A stretch of 64,000 nucleotides of DNA from Xylona heveae TC161. Taxonomy: Eukaryota; Ascomycota; Xylonomycetes; Xylonales; Xylonaceae. Numbering within the stretch: position 1 is the stretch's first letter; the number at the start of each line of letters is the position of its first letter. This document shows positions 44,312-56,089 of the stretch, piece by piece. Under the pieces are notes generated by a model. It did not search any database. It saw nothing but the letters and a program-made list of their open reading frames with translations, and was not told the DNA's origin. Made by a program: the position numbers and the translations under genes. The stretch is from contig NW_017264204.1 in assembly GCF_001619985.1 (NCBI RefSeq), positions 65,983 to 129,982 of the forward strand, in the 5' to 3' direction.

Positions 44312-45484
44312 TTAAGCAGTGCCGACAGAGATACGGTGGTAGCCACCCTTGGCAGCGACCTCCTTCTGGAGGGCGGCCATGCGCTGCTGGTCACCCATGG
44401 GGTCGTTGGACTCAGCATCGAGGTCCCAGCCGAGGAAGCCGTTGGTGTAGTTGGGCTCAAAGTCCTGGGAGATGATGCCGAGACGCTTGGAGTAGTTGGT
44501 GACCTTGCTCCAGTCACGCTTGACGTTCTTGACGTCGCTGGAGAAGTAGGCGAAAGAACGCTCAAAGATCTTGCGGTTGACAGGAGTGTTCATGATGGGC
44601 TTAACATCAATGTACTCCTCGTAAGCCTGGCCGGGGTTGGCCAAGACGAAGTCGGTGGCCTTCTTGATGGCACGCATGAACTTCTGGACAGCGCCCTGGT
44701 TCTCGCTGATGAACTGCTCGTTGCCAATGTACAAGATAGTGCAGAAGCAGCAGCAGCCCAAAGCGGCGAGCTTGTCGATGCGGAGCATCTGGACGTCGTC
44801 CTTGGGGCGGCCCTGAGAGCCAAGCCACTCCTCGAGCTCGACCATCTGGACGTTCTCCAGACCGATACCAGCATCGATCTCGCCCTTCATGATGGCCTTG
44901 GAGACGTTCATGCCGCAGCGAACGGCAGTGTAGTCCGACGGGCTCATGCCGTAGGACTTGGTCAGCTCGTCAATCTGGATCTTGCCGAACTCGCCGACGT
45001 AGCCGATACGCTTGCCCTTGAGGGAGGTGAAGTCCTCGGTGATACCGCTGGACTTGAGGTAGATGACACCGGTGAAGGGCTCGTCGAGGAGAGAGCCGAC
45101 GGAGATGACGGGGTAGCCACGGGCTTTGGCCTGGAGTTTCGGTGTTAGATTAATGGATTGCAAGAAATGGGGCCCGAAGGAGACAACATACGGCCAGAGT
45201 GTGGATCATAGCCTTGAAGCCCATGTCGGCCTTGCCGGTGCCGATGAGCTCAGTGACATCGCTGGGGTCGTTGGGCTCGGTGATGGCGACCTTGACACCC
45301 TCCTCCTTGAAGAAACCCTTGGAGTGGGCAAGGTAGAGAGGGGCATGGTAAGGGGTTGCGTGCCTTTTGACATTGAAATCGACATGTTAGTTTCCTAAAA
45401 TTGATCGAAACCCCAAACAAGACAATAACGAAAGGGTCATGACTACCAATTGGTAAGGAAAGTGATCCTGTCGGTGGTAGCCAT
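44312..45484 (-). CDS. nmt1: 4-amino-5-hydroxymethyl-2-methylpyrimidine phosphate synthase (thiamine biosynthesis)
   Basis: Three exons, complement(44312..45130, 45192..45363, 45447..45484), give 342 residues. The protein is the fungal THI5/NMT1 type, which makes the pyrimidine part of thiamine from its own bound PLP and a histidine side chain in a single-turnover, iron-dependent reaction. Evidence: [15 protein letters not shown] (restored across intron 1, containing the donor His), [40 protein letters not shown], and the iron-binding CCCFC motif in the context [16 protein letters not shown]. The protein is one of the most conserved in fungi, so identity is nearly certain. A TPP riboswitch in the leader indicates repression by thiamine. 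Confidence 0.97.
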
Positions 45485-45511
45485 GGTGTTTGATGGGGGG
45501 TTTGATCAAAG

Positions 45512-45707
45512 CTGTTCCGTGTAAGCAACACTATCCTACTGTCTCTTGTAGGGGAAGAGAAGCATGTCCTTGCGCCGGAATTATCCAGATCAAGTCTTGA
45601 CGGTCTAATCTCAGAACAACCGCCCCCCGACACGTCTATTGCTCCCAACTCGTAGTCTGTCTTGTCCCATCGTGTTGGTGTTGTCGTCGCTTTTGGTATA
45701 CCGATAC
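45512..45707 (-). promoter_or_regulatory. probable riboswitch-controlled intron in the nmt1 leader
   Basis: Known fungal NMT1-type TPP riboswitches act by changing splicing of an intron in the 5' untranslated region. Here a plausible acceptor (GGAACAG, ending at 45512) lies 27 bases before the start codon, and possible donors (GTATCG and GTATAC, at 45707 and 45701) lie upstream of the aptamer. The intron ends are inferred and uncertain; only the aptamer is read directly. Confidence 0.4.
45562..45637 (-). ncRNA. TPP riboswitch aptamer in the nmt1 5' leader
   Basis: On the minus strand the leader contains the two hallmark TPP-binding blocks in order: CTGAGA (45609-45614) within TTCTGAGATTAGACCG, and CTTGATCTGGATAATTCCGG (45576-45595), followed by CGCAAGGACATGC. 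The flanking GTGTC/GGACA-type segments can pair as P1. The aptamer starts about 150 bases before the start codon, the position known in Neurospora NMT1 and Aspergillus thiA/nmtA. Binding of thiamine pyrophosphate should alter leader splicing and lower expression of the synthase. Confidence 0.95.
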
Positions 45708-48559
45708 CAATTCAGGGTTCGGATGGGACAGAGACAGGAGTTGGGTAGACGGTCGAGCGAACAGTCGACACCCGTCATGCTTTCAAGGGCGTTACCTTAA
45801 CGCTTTGATGCTTGATCCATTGATTACTCCATCGTAAGAACTTTCCAACAATGCTTCTCCTCTACATCGCGTACCGCTTGGAGGGTTTTGGTTCGTGAGG
45901 GAAGTAAGAATTGAGATAATAAAACAAATTCGTCTATAGACAGAAGGGAAAGAAGAAGATGCAAAACAGGAAGCTGGGCGGTTTAAGTATTGCTCTCAGA
46001 AGGGGACAAAGGAGGGGCAGAGATACAGAAACAGTCGAGAGATGAGGGGCACAGCTCACTTGCCCCACCATGATGGAGACTGAATTGGTCGATCTCTCAA
46101 CATGGTTCGATTATGCCGTCCTCACGCCGTGCTGACATCTGCTATGCAAAGCAAAGACATGAATCATTAGGTAAGTCGTGTATGTAACCTTTCATTCGAA
46201 GACAGGCAATCGTTGGCTGATCGCCCTGCTAATAAAGCTAAAGGGCTACGAGTATCCTTGTTAAAGCCGTTGATGCCGCGGAACCAGTTTTGTTGCCAGA
46301 TGATTGATCGAGGTGGAAACGTTGCTTCATGAGATAAGGACACATTATCCGTCGAGGAGATCATTTAACGCACTTAGTCAACTTCAGAGCTAACAAGCTT
46401 CAGTGAGTTTGTTTCGCCTGGTTCTTCTGATTCGCTAAAAAGAGGTGTGGAGATGATGGATTTGCAGCTTGGGCCAGATGCCACAAAGCCATGACGAATA
46501 CAGCATTCGGAGTACAACACACCAGCTGGTTCGGCCGTTCCACGGAAACGAATGACTTTAGCTTAAGCTTTCCACCATGAGCACAACAACGATACAGCAA
46601 GTAAATCAGTATGATATCCTGACACCTCGATATCCTTCCAATCCAACAAGTGCCGGCCGCCATGATTCGTCTCCACCCACTCAACGCCCAAGGCAGAGAG
46701 ACCATTTCACTCTTTTTGGGACACAGAAAGTCTTGGCTTGCGGCCATCCATGCCGATATCGTTCAGAAAGGGAGATGATCTGATTTGGTTTCCAGGGGTC
46801 ATGGTCAGGAATGCCCGTGACGTCGGTCTTCTCACGGTACCCCCGAGTCTACCCGTCCCTGCCCCACTACGCGGAAAGCTCCTCTGAGCTTGAATAGTTG
46901 AAGTCAACATGATTTTTCGGAGGTGCTCTCTTCATTGTGGGACAGTCAGAGAGCATGGTCGTCATCACTATCATATCAAATGTCCATATCTTTGAACAAT
47001 ATACTCAATTGCATTTATATCAAGTTCTATCATATCAAGAGCAATTCCCCAATTGATACCGTTGAAGCCTGAATCGGAGCCCAGAGCATCTGAGTTGATG
47101 CCGAACGATCCGAGAGCGGAGCGGACCCCACCCCTCATTCGACGGGTCGGTGCGCAGACGAGGACCCGTTAAGAGTTGGGGCGGCTTTTCCACCAACTGC
47201 AGCTCCTAGCTGTCTGCCCTACCCAGGACTAAGGCCGACAAGCATATGGAGCCAAAGGTCAAGGAGTGTGCGTTAAGCTTCGAGCTTGGGTGCTGCTGCA
47301 TTGGCTCTCGCAGGTCTTGCTGGGATCATGACTAGATGCTTGCTTCAATCTAGGATCATACGATTCTTGCAGTCTATAACCAAAGGCTATCCTTGTGATG
47401 TTTTATCTCCGATAACGGGTTCTTCACCCTGTTTGGTCGAAATCCAAATATTTCTTTCGTCCGTCTTGAACGGTTGATGGTCACTATTCTGGTGCTGCTC
47501 ACCCAATGAATCCTCAGGATTCCCTCTTCAAAAGACAAGGTATTCACAAGGGAACACCGTGAACGATGTGTTTTCTAATGTCTTCTCGTACTGCCATTTA
47601 AAAGCTACAAGTCATTCTCTGAAGCTTCACTGGACACGAACTATTCACGTTCGTAATTCCTCTTCCCACTACATACACCTGGCGCATAAATACTTCGACT
47701 CCTGCTCCAAATGCTTATCTTTCGCTGTTGCTTTTTCTTGCAGCTGCTATCCACACCCGAATTTGCTTGATCTAACAATAGCCTGTTGCATATGATCTTA
47801 ACCGTGTTCGAACTTGAAAAAAGACCTTGAAACAGAAATCCGACTGAAATTTCGTTGCAATGGTCGTGCAACAATCAGACTGTCAAAATCTTCAGCATGA
47901 TTATTATTGCCACAATATGCTTTATCTCTGACTTTCGTACTCCATCTGCATCTGTGATAAATATCTTGTTTCCAATGACGGGAAAGAATAACGGTGCTCA
48001 CTGAAGCAATTGGAGATCTTGGAACATTCTAAGAGCAAAAAAGCCCGATTATCGAAAGCGAAAATGTGGTGTCAAACAACAAAAACCCTCAGCTGTACAA
48101 TAACAATAAAATCTCATTCGTCATATTGCAAGCGATATGAGAATCTTTGGAGCATATAACGCTGAATTCCAGCTCGAAAGCTCTACGACTGCGAGACCAA
48201 CAGCTTCCACCACCGAAAGGAAGTTCGATGTTGCTAACATCGAAAATTAAAGTCTTAGACCCGGCAAGCTGATGCCAATATCGACAGCGCAAAAAAGGAA
48301 AATCCTCTTAAAAAAAGATGATGGAGAGAGCCAGTCGACCTCGTCGGCAGGGAGACTGTTGCAGCTAGAAACATCAGGTTAACATACTTCGCCAGATTTT
48401 TTGCTGAAAAATATGTCCTGTTCACGCTTTGGCATCTTGAGAGTCCAGAGAATCTGCGTCAAAATCGGTGTACCACTCCTTGGCCTCATTGTCGCCTGCA
48501 TTGTTACAAGTAGGGAATAAGCACTCGTCTCCTTTGCTCAACCAAACAGCGACATCAAT
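45708..48559. other. gene-poor region upstream of nmt1
   Basis: The first part, to about 46400, should be the nmt1 promoter. Beyond it I see only short overlapping open frames on both strands without motifs or convincing splice patterns. No tRNA, rRNA or intact mobile element is evident, and there is no extreme AT-bias of the kind left by heavy RIP mutation. Confidence 0.45.
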
Positions 48560-51500
48560 CGTCACGAGTGACTATCTCTTTGTAAGCCCTCCGCGGTGCA
48601 GAAGAGCCAGATGAACCTAAGAATGCCTTCAGTGATATCGTCAATATGCTCGCTCTTTGGGTGAGGCCAAAGATTACGCTGGAGATTTTTACAACATGTT
48701 ATTATAAGGTCAAGGCTCAGAGAGTCCCCTCGAACGATATCCAAAAGAAGAGAGAAACAGACTGCGGCTCTAAAATCGTCGATGGCAATATTGTCATGGA
48801 CGGTATGTCATCCATCCACTGGTGGCCGCTATCCTGGAGTTATATCGATGCGGGCTCATGTCTAACATGGGGCCGTGTTGATTCGATGGCTTGTGGACTC
48901 CGAATTCCACGTGCGACAAGTGCTACAGCCACTTCCAAACCCAGGATTTCGATGCCGGTCTTGGCCCGGAACAACCCTGAAGACTCAGATATTGTCATGT
49001 GGAATGTGGCGGTCGTTCGTGCTTGCTTCTTTTGTTATTCCTCTATCACTCCTTCCTTTCTTGACTACTGTGTGTTTTTGTTCGCACATCTACCCGTGCC
49101 TGGGACGCTTTAATACCCATCAGTGTCTTCAGCGTCGTTTGTATCGTTTTTGCATTCTATCAAGGAGTCACCCACCTCAATGATGAATATTATATTGCCT
49201 TCATGACAAATCGGAGCAATCTTCAGACCCTCTGAGGGGACCTACCAAAAACCTTGATCTCGAGATGCAACGCCAGAGCAGCAATGATCAGCACATCGGT
49301 TCGGCGGGGCGTCATTACAATTCCTCCTTTGGCACATCCACGTTGTGAGCAGTTAGTCGACCTTCAGATGAAGAATTCATCGATATTGAAAACATTACGA
49401 AAAGTTATGTGGACCGCCAATTGCAGCCGAATGCGCCTCTGAATCTGAGATTGTAAGCATTCTCAATCACAAGCAGAGATATGCAGACGGCTAATGCATC
49501 AACAGAAAGGCAATGCAGTGACCATACAGATCTCGGCAGACCAGTTGAGAAGAGTGATTTTCTCATATAGCAAGGTATATTTTCTACGAGGCCTCTCAAA
49601 CAAGGCGGTCACAGAGCCAATCCTGGAAGTAATGCCCAGGATTGTGCAGACGGACCAAAGCTACATTGGTGGACGCAGTGAAGCGCAGAAGCACTTCAAG
49701 AACTTCAAAGCTGGCTCCCGGCTGGGTAATCCAAGCCTGAAAAGATATTGGAGTGATCCTAGAGATCCATGAACACACCGAACTTGATCCCACCAGTGTC
49801 TTTTATCCGCCGACACCCTCACCAGTACTCGTCAGGAAGTCTTGCCTGATTGCATGCCGTCACCGGTACGCATTCTCCAGCAACCAAGAGAACCCAGAAG
49901 TGGAAAAGGTGTTGAGCCAACCTTTGCGGCTCTTACTTCCCAAGACCAGTGGCTCAACGACTTCGCATGTCATCTTCTCCTCATCAGAGGATGGAACCAG
50001 CCGAATATATTGAACCAGCGAGTCTCCGAGAAAACACCGGAGAGGAAACCAAGTAATCAGCCAGATGATAAGGCAATGAAGACCGCTCGATTGGATCCCC
50101 AGACCCTTGATCCTGACTGGACAATGTTCGAGTATCATGGTCGTGTTCTCTCCATCCCCCTGATGGACAACCAAGCAAACCCTCACAGATAAAAAAGCTG
50201 TTGTGTCCAGAAAGAGGTGGAGATCAAAAGACACGACCTTGTGGTTCGGCTCACAAAGAAGAGGAAGAGCATGTCAGTACCGCTCGGCGAGTTGGTGAGA
50301 AATTTCAACGAATTTTAAGGCGGAGATGAGAAGTTAAACATAAACAATCGTCCGCCTTGAATCCAGAGATGCTGAAAGAAGCGCCGAACGGGCAATCCCA
50401 TATATTCCCCTGAGGCTAGTACGTGAGATTTTGTATCTCAGCGCTGCTCATTGAGTCCAACCAGTTTCGAAGAAAACAAGACCAAGGGATTGAGGAGAGA
50501 AGAACGACATATTCACAGCCGAGGAACTTAGCATCCTCGTGGCTGAAGAGAAGCTGGCCAGTCAGCTATTTGTTGCTTAGTCCAGACCCATCTTGTGTTT
50601 TCTGTGGCGGATCGACAGCCTATCGTTTTGTTGCGGAGACTATTGCATTTAAAATTTACTTCCGTGGAAGAGCTTTTGAACGGCGGCACAATCAAGACGA
50701 ACATGGGAAAGACGATGACAAGGTCGGTGAAGGCAAAATATGCGGTTCAGTCTTATGGAACAGCGATACGAGCGACCCATGAACCAGAAAGTATTCTCGA
50801 AGAAATCGACCAAATGTGGAGATGGGAGTCGCTCGAAATGGACGAAATGGAGCGAACGTGGAACAAGAACCCCGCATTCAAACCAAATCCCGGAACTGAG
50901 GATCATACTTGATGATCTAAAAGATTGTGAGCAGACAGAAAGCTTCTCCTGGAAGGAAAGCTCCCTCATCGGGCTCCTTGAAAACCCTGACGAGGAAGTC
51001 AAAATGAAGGGGGTTACTAGCTGGGTATCAAGGAAGAATAAGCTCTCTCCGGCAAAAGCATATGAAGAGAAAAGATTGTGCATTTGCATAGGAAAACTAG
51101 TACCCTTTTTGTTGAGCTGACACCACCACGTAAGGGGGCTCCCTTTGTTAATATGACTGCTGAAGGAGCATCTCAAACACCCAGGGAATACTAGCAACAT
51201 GAAGCGAAAGGCCCCAGGACATACCCAATCGCCACAGTTGAAAAAGGCGAAGTTTTGGCCGGCCGAGAGCTTAGAGGATTCTGCACAACAAGACGAAAAT
51301 GATCGTGCCAAGCTCAAGGCAACCATACTACCACTTCAAGAACGATTGAAAGAGCTCGAAGAGCAGGAAAATGTAAGTAGAGAATCATGGAAATATGATA
51401 TCCTTACGCTGTGCCAAGCTGCTAACATAGAAGGATCAGCTTTTCCAAAGACAGCAAGCATGAGCACGATGTAGCACCAAACATGGAGAAAGATGTTGAG

Positions 51501-51880
51501 ATGGACTCGAAATCCACCACCCAAAGAAGAACCGCAAGACGATGAGGGCTTCATGAGAACTTCTTGGATGTCTTGGAACGAAAAAGTAAAAAGTCCAATC
51601 GTTGGTTGACGGATCATCTGGTTGGAACAACAGGCGTTGAATGGAACTATCAGCTCCGACTTTCTTCAAATTGCCAGGTACATAATAAACAGGAAACGTG
51701 GCGAGGAAATAAAGATTGCAATGATAAAAGAGTGGAATGTATTTCATTTTGCTTGCTTTCTCACAAGCTCGGTGACTTGGTAGAATACCGGAAAGAAATG
51801 GTGCGTAAGAGAACTGAATTCATGGAGAAAGGCCAACAAAGTAGTAACACAATACAAGAAACCAGCTGGTAACACAGCTG
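48560..51880 (+). pseudogene. possible decayed or very intron-rich coding region, family unknown
   Basis: A series of + strand open segments looks protein-like in composition but does not join into one clean frame. The clearer ones lie at about 48600-49110, 49370-49440 (DEEFIDIENITKSYVDRQLQ), 49500-49580 (KGNAVTIQISADQLRRVIFS), 49610-49770, 49840-50190, 50200-50315 (VEIKRHDLVVRLTKKRKSM), 50600-50910, 50890-51120 and 51199-51370. A few breaks coincide with good donors or acceptors (for example GTATAT after 49574, GTAAGT at 51372), others do not. I do not recognise a family. It could be a degenerate accessory gene, two adjacent genes, or chance open frames. There is no reverse transcriptase, transposase or terminal repeat that I can see. 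Confidence 0.3.
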
Positions 51881-52080
51881 TAGAGAGACTTTAGGTTACC
51901 CCAACGCCACGCTTGCTCTCAAATGCCATAATTCACCTAGATTGAAACCGAACAATATTTTCCCGAATTGCATCCTGTAAAAACGGTTGAATCCGTACGT
52001 GTTTTGCCCTCATGTATTTCCCGAAGCGCCGGCCCAGTAGCTCATTGTAGGTCAGATCAAACTGTTTCCCATGCATCCTC

Positions 52081-52947
52081 TTATTCGTTGTCAAACGGAT
52101 CAAAGCTAACAGTTGGAGACTCTTCATCGCTATCTGCACGTCCCTTGCTCAAAGCATTTCGGAGCAGACCGCCTTCCTGAAACGCAGCTTCTCGGTCGCG
52201 CCTCATGCCCTCAAGTACAGCGACCAGACCGCCTTGCCGCAGCCGATCTAGAACAACATTCATGCCTTCCTTACTTTTAGCTAGAGCTTCTCTGGTTCTG
52301 CGCATCCCAATCAGCTCAATTGAGCCTTGTATAGAAGCTGTTGACCAGGATTTGAACAGCCCTCGTTTAGGCTGCTCTTCTTCTTCCTCTACCCGAGAAC
52401 TGGAGGAAGCTTCTTCGATAACCTTTGATCTCTGCTTCAAGAATCGGCCTTGGCCGAGACGCGAGAGCAATGTTACCGATGCTGTAACATCCGTTCCGGT
52501 GTCTTTTGCATGCTCAATGAGGGAAGCAGTACCGCTGGAGGTGTCGCGTGACCCCACTTCAATGATCCCAAGTGGCCGACGATACATTTGTCTCTCGACA
52601 ACGCTAAGTATCCCAGTCCACTCGAGGTTTCGAGACTCTGTCTCCATCCATCCTTCCTTGACATCAACGATGCTGGTCTCAAGAATATAACTCTGGCTCG
52701 AATCGTCGTTGGCATTGCCTAAGATGCTTTTCGGGAGAAGCTTGAGCACAGCCGGGGGCAATTTGGACTTTTTCAGATGCAGTCTTGTCGTATAAAGACG
52801 CTGGGTTTCTGCATCAAATCGCCGATCAATCACGTCGGTGGAGATAACGTGAGTGGCATAAGGGTTTGGATAGCGGAGAAAGTAGGCTAGGGCGACGGCG
52901 GGAAAAGAGTAGTCATAGCTGAAGGAATTTTCGTAGACCTTCACCAT
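52081..52947 (-). CDS. PRELI/MSF1-domain protein (Ups-like mitochondrial lipid transfer)
   Basis: A single exon of 288 residues. The PRELI/MSF1 domain spans about 1-175: MVKVYENSFSYDYSFPAV, then RYPNPYATHVISTDVIDRRF, TTRLHLKKSKLPPAVLKLLP, a family-typical ETSIVDVKEGWMETESRNLE, and WTGILSVVERQMYRRP. Yeast Ups1-3 carry phosphatidic acid or phosphatidylserine across the mitochondrial intermembrane space together with Mdm35; a similar role is inferred. The C-terminal part is longer than in yeast Ups proteins and contains an acidic insert (EEEEEQPKR) and a long helix with Arg and Glu. Which Ups paralogue it corresponds to cannot be told by eye. It is divergent from the Trp-tRNA synthetase gene. 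Confidence 0.85.
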   Translation of the reverse strand: MVKVYENSFSYDYSFPAVALAYFLRYPNPYATHVISTDVIDRRFDAETQRLYTTRLHLKKSKLPPAVLKLLPKSILGNANDDSSQSYILETSIVDVKEGWMETESRNLEWTGILSVVERQMYRRPLGIIEVGSRDTSSGTASLIEHAKDTGTDVTASVTLLSRLGQGRFLKQRSKVIEEASSSSRVEEEEEQPKRGLFKSWSTASIQGSIELIGMRRTREALAKSKEGMNVVLDRLRQGGLVAVLEGMRRDREAAFQEGGLLRNALSKGRADSDEESPTVSFDPFDNE

Positions 52948-53419
52948 TGTGAAGAATTGACATGATCACCTTCCGTAATCATCCGTAAACATAAAAGCAA
53001 GCACGGATCAGTCACAAGAGGTGGTTAGTTTGAAGGGGGCAAATGATGGGGAAGCTCGGGGGTATTTCGATTCTGCCCCAGAAAGTCGAGAATCATTCCA
53101 CAGCTTGGCCCGATTGGGCTTAATGTCATTCGCCCCCCAAAAGAGCTGCCATAGCTGCGCGTAAAGGCTTCCGTAAATTACTTACGTAATCATGGGATGC
53201 CCCTCAGTGCCCTAATGGAAGTCAGACGGTGACTCTTTCGGCGATATCTGTCTGTTTTACAGCAGTCTTCAGTTGACAAGGACCGTACTGGCGTGGTGTT
53301 GAATATTTTTAAATTTGACTTGTATAGATTGTCTTCATTTATACCCATTTAGACTCTGTCGCCGCGACTATTAATTCAGTCTTCTGCCCCTCCTCTGCCC
53401 CGCTCGTCCTTACACCACC
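52948..53419. promoter_or_regulatory. divergent promoter PRELI protein/Trp-tRNA synthetase
   Basis: 472 bases between two divergent start codons. A GTAAATTACTTACGTAA palindrome-like segment occurs at about 53173-53189. No gene is seen. Confidence 0.5.
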
Positions 53420-54859
53420 ATGTCGGAGGGCAAGCTGCCTGAAAATGTGCCCGCGCAGGGCAAAGATCTCCCTATCCGCGAACAACCGCCGCCGCCTCAC
53501 CCGATTCACCAGGCGCAGAAAGTGACACCGTACGAGGTCTCTGGTGGTGTTGACGAAAATGGTGTTGCGATTGCGATCAACTATAACAAGCTGGTGGAAG
53601 AGTTCGGCACCAAACGCATTGACAAGACGCTGCTGGAGAAATTCGAGCGTGTGACGGGACACAAGGCCCATCGATTTCTCAGACGTGGCATTGTTTTCAG
53701 TCACCGTGAGCTTGATATGATTCTGGATCGCCATGAGAAGGGCGAGCCATTTTTCCTTTACACTGGCCGAGGACCCAGCAGTGACAGCATGCACGTTGGG
53801 CACACCGTGCCATTTGAGTTTACCAAGTGAGCGAATGAATTGCTAAATATCAGAAAAGAATCTGTGTCTAATTTTACCCAGGTGGCTCCAGGAAGTTTTC
53901 AACGTGCCGCTCGTTATCATGTTGACGGACGACGAGAAGTTTTTGTACAGCAAAAAGGGCCTCACCCAAGAGGCTGCCATGCAATATGCCATGGACAACG
54001 CAAAGGACATTATAGCTGTTGGTTTCGACATCAAGAAGACGTACATTTTCAGCGACCTTGCTTCCATGGATGCTCCTTTCTACCAGAACGTCAACCTCTT
54101 CTCCAAGGCTGTCACTTTCAACCAAATTCGAGGCGCTTTCGGTATGACGGATAGGTACGTTCTTGATCACCATAACTAATGTGATGGTGTGGACCTTTGC
54201 CCTAACAACCAAACAGTGACAGTATTGGAAAAATTCATTATGCTGCGATTCAGGGTGCTACATCTTTCGCTACTACCTTCCCTTACATTTTCGGCGACGA
54301 CAAGAAGCGGGTCGCCAAGATTCCCAGCTTGATTCCCTGTGCCATTGATCAAGATCCGTATTTCCGTGTCACCCGAGACATTTCCAGTCGTCTAAAGTAT
54401 GTGCGACCGGCACTCATTCACTCTATCTTCTTGCCTGCTTTGCAGGGTCCTGGCAGTAAGATGTCTGCCAGTGACGAGACCTCTGCTATTTTTATGAAGG
54501 ATACACAAAACCAGATCAAGAACAAGGTCAACAAATACGCTTTCTCTGGCGGTCAAGTCTCAGCTGAAGAGCAGAGGAAGCTCGGAGGCAATACCGATGT
54601 GGATGTATCCTTCCAATACCTGACCTTCTTCCTCGAAGATGACGCCGAGCTAGAGCGCATCAAGGTTGCATACCAGAAGGGCGAGATGCTCACTGGAGAA
54701 TTGAAGCAGATCTGTATCCGAGAGCTGCAGACCTACGTCAAGGGCTTCCAAGAGCGACGAGCGCAAGTCACCGACGAAATCCGTGATGAGTATATGCGGA
54801 AGAGGAAGCTCGAGTTCCGGAATAACCCTAACCCGGTCAATGGGACTGATAAGAAATAA
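53420..54859 (+). CDS. wrs1: cytosolic tryptophanyl-tRNA synthetase
   Basis: Three exons, join(53420..53826, 53882..54154, 54217..54859), give 440 residues. The enzyme charges tRNA-Trp with tryptophan using ATP. Class I signatures are present: [12 protein letters not shown] (HIGH-type motif, about 123-134) and [11 protein letters not shown] (KMSKS-type motif, about 303-313). The eukaryotic pattern is further seen in [21 protein letters not shown], and [16 protein letters not shown] (tryptophan and ATP site). There is no mitochondrial presequence, so this is the cytosolic form of yeast WRS1 type. Introns are 55 and 62 nt. Confidence 0.96.
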
Positions 54860-55102
54860 AACGCGCGCAAACGCGCGAGCTGATGAGCTGATGACCTTAC
54901 AAGCGACATCATAAAAATCTTTTGCATAACGGCGTATTTAATTCAGATACCGAACGATTTAACTGCATCGGCATTTGTAGACAGCGAATTCATTTCTTCG
55001 AATCTAAAATTTATAGATCACGTTTTGAAGATGCTTTATTGGAATATCCATCGCTCATGCAGGTCTAGCTGTAAAGATTTCATCTGGGCACGTGCAAATA
55101 CT

Positions 55103-56089
55103 TCATGCCGCTGTAGCCTTTATTCTTCCCCAAGTCAATCCTCTGACCCCGTTGCTGATATAGCATTCCTCTCCCTCCTTTATACTCTTTATATCAACCA
55201 CTTCCTCCTCGCATTGTCTCTGTTCCAGCAACCATCTCCTAGTGGTACCGACCTGCCCGCCCGATTCCACAGGCGGCGTGACCCATCTACCTCCCCGGTA
55301 AAAAAAAACGCTAGTCAAACTTCCCTCCATTGCCTCACCATTGGGGTTGATCAGCACGACCTCTGCTTTGTCCTGGAATGATTTGATTCCCGCTCGCTCA
55401 CGTGCGCCAGAGTACATGGCTCGCGCTGTCGTCTTGAAACTAGTAAAAGGCGTAGGATCAGTGCGTTGAGAATCAATTATTATATCCCATGGTTGCAGGC
55501 CGCTGATAGCGCTGGTCCCACTTCCGACTTGTAGGGCTCCGCCGGTCTTGGAGGATCCTACAAAGGTGTCGTGTAGTTTGAGATCTTTCGGGTACAAGTC
55601 CTGCAGTGTTACTGCTGGTGTCGGGCTCAGTTCAACTGTGAGCTTCCCAGTTTCGGCGAGCAATACGCGGACCTGGCAGACTTCGTAAGTTCAAATTTAA
55701 AGACCGTTGGATATAAGACAAGCGGAGGAAGAAGGGTGGACAAGTAACAAATTAGAAAACAAAACAGAGTAGGACTGAATTATGGGGTTGCGGACCTTTA
55801 GCGGTGTTCTCTCATTTTCATGAATGCTTTTTCCAGAGTAATACTCGTTGACTTGTGCGGACAAGACCTCGTAGAGGGAAGTCAATCCCTTCTCTGCATC
55901 AAGCGTTTTGATAGCCTGCGGCCAGCCAAAGTGCGTTGCCGCAGAAAGCATCCGATCTCGGTGATATGGCAGCATATAAAATGCATTGGGGAAAGTTAGG
56001 CCATATAATTGTGAATTGGCCTCGCAATGAAGAAGAGCCGGGTCGTACCGGAGCGAGGAGAAGAGGTCGAATTGCTCTTCTGCAACCAT
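55103..56089 (-). CDS. aminodeoxychorismate lyase (class IV PLP enzyme, folate pathway)
   Basis: Two exons, complement(55103..55672, 55796..56089), give 287 residues. The fold is that of class IV aminotransferases: FDLFSSLRYDP at the start (compare the LFSSLRYD of fungal Abz2-like proteins), LPYHRDRMLSAATHF (the H-x-x-R-x site), KTTARAMYSGARERAG with a candidate PLP lysine (K), then VLINPNGEAMEGSLTSVFF (the E-x-S/T-x-x-N-like block), WVTPPVESGGQVGTTRRWLL and CYISNGVRGLTWGRI. The likely reaction is removal of pyruvate from 4-amino-4-deoxychorismate to give p-aminobenzoate for folate. A D-amino acid or branched-chain aminotransferase is the alternative, less likely given the length and the motif order. 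Confidence 0.85.

Noticed and set aside
44285-45148. Long + strand open frame (287 codons)
   Set aside because: It is antisense to the third exon of the HMP-P synthase gene, whose protein is unmistakable; the antisense translation is Val/Leu/Gly-rich with no motif.
49890-50190. Possible Ulp1-like protease start (a WLND segment)
   Set aside because: Only a four-residue resemblance; no catalytic His-Asp-Cys motifs follow, so the family call was not kept.
45900-52000. Possible degenerate transposon or virus-like element in the gene-poor stretch
   Set aside because: No terminal repeats, reverse transcriptase, integrase or transposase motifs seen, and no strong RIP-like AT bias.
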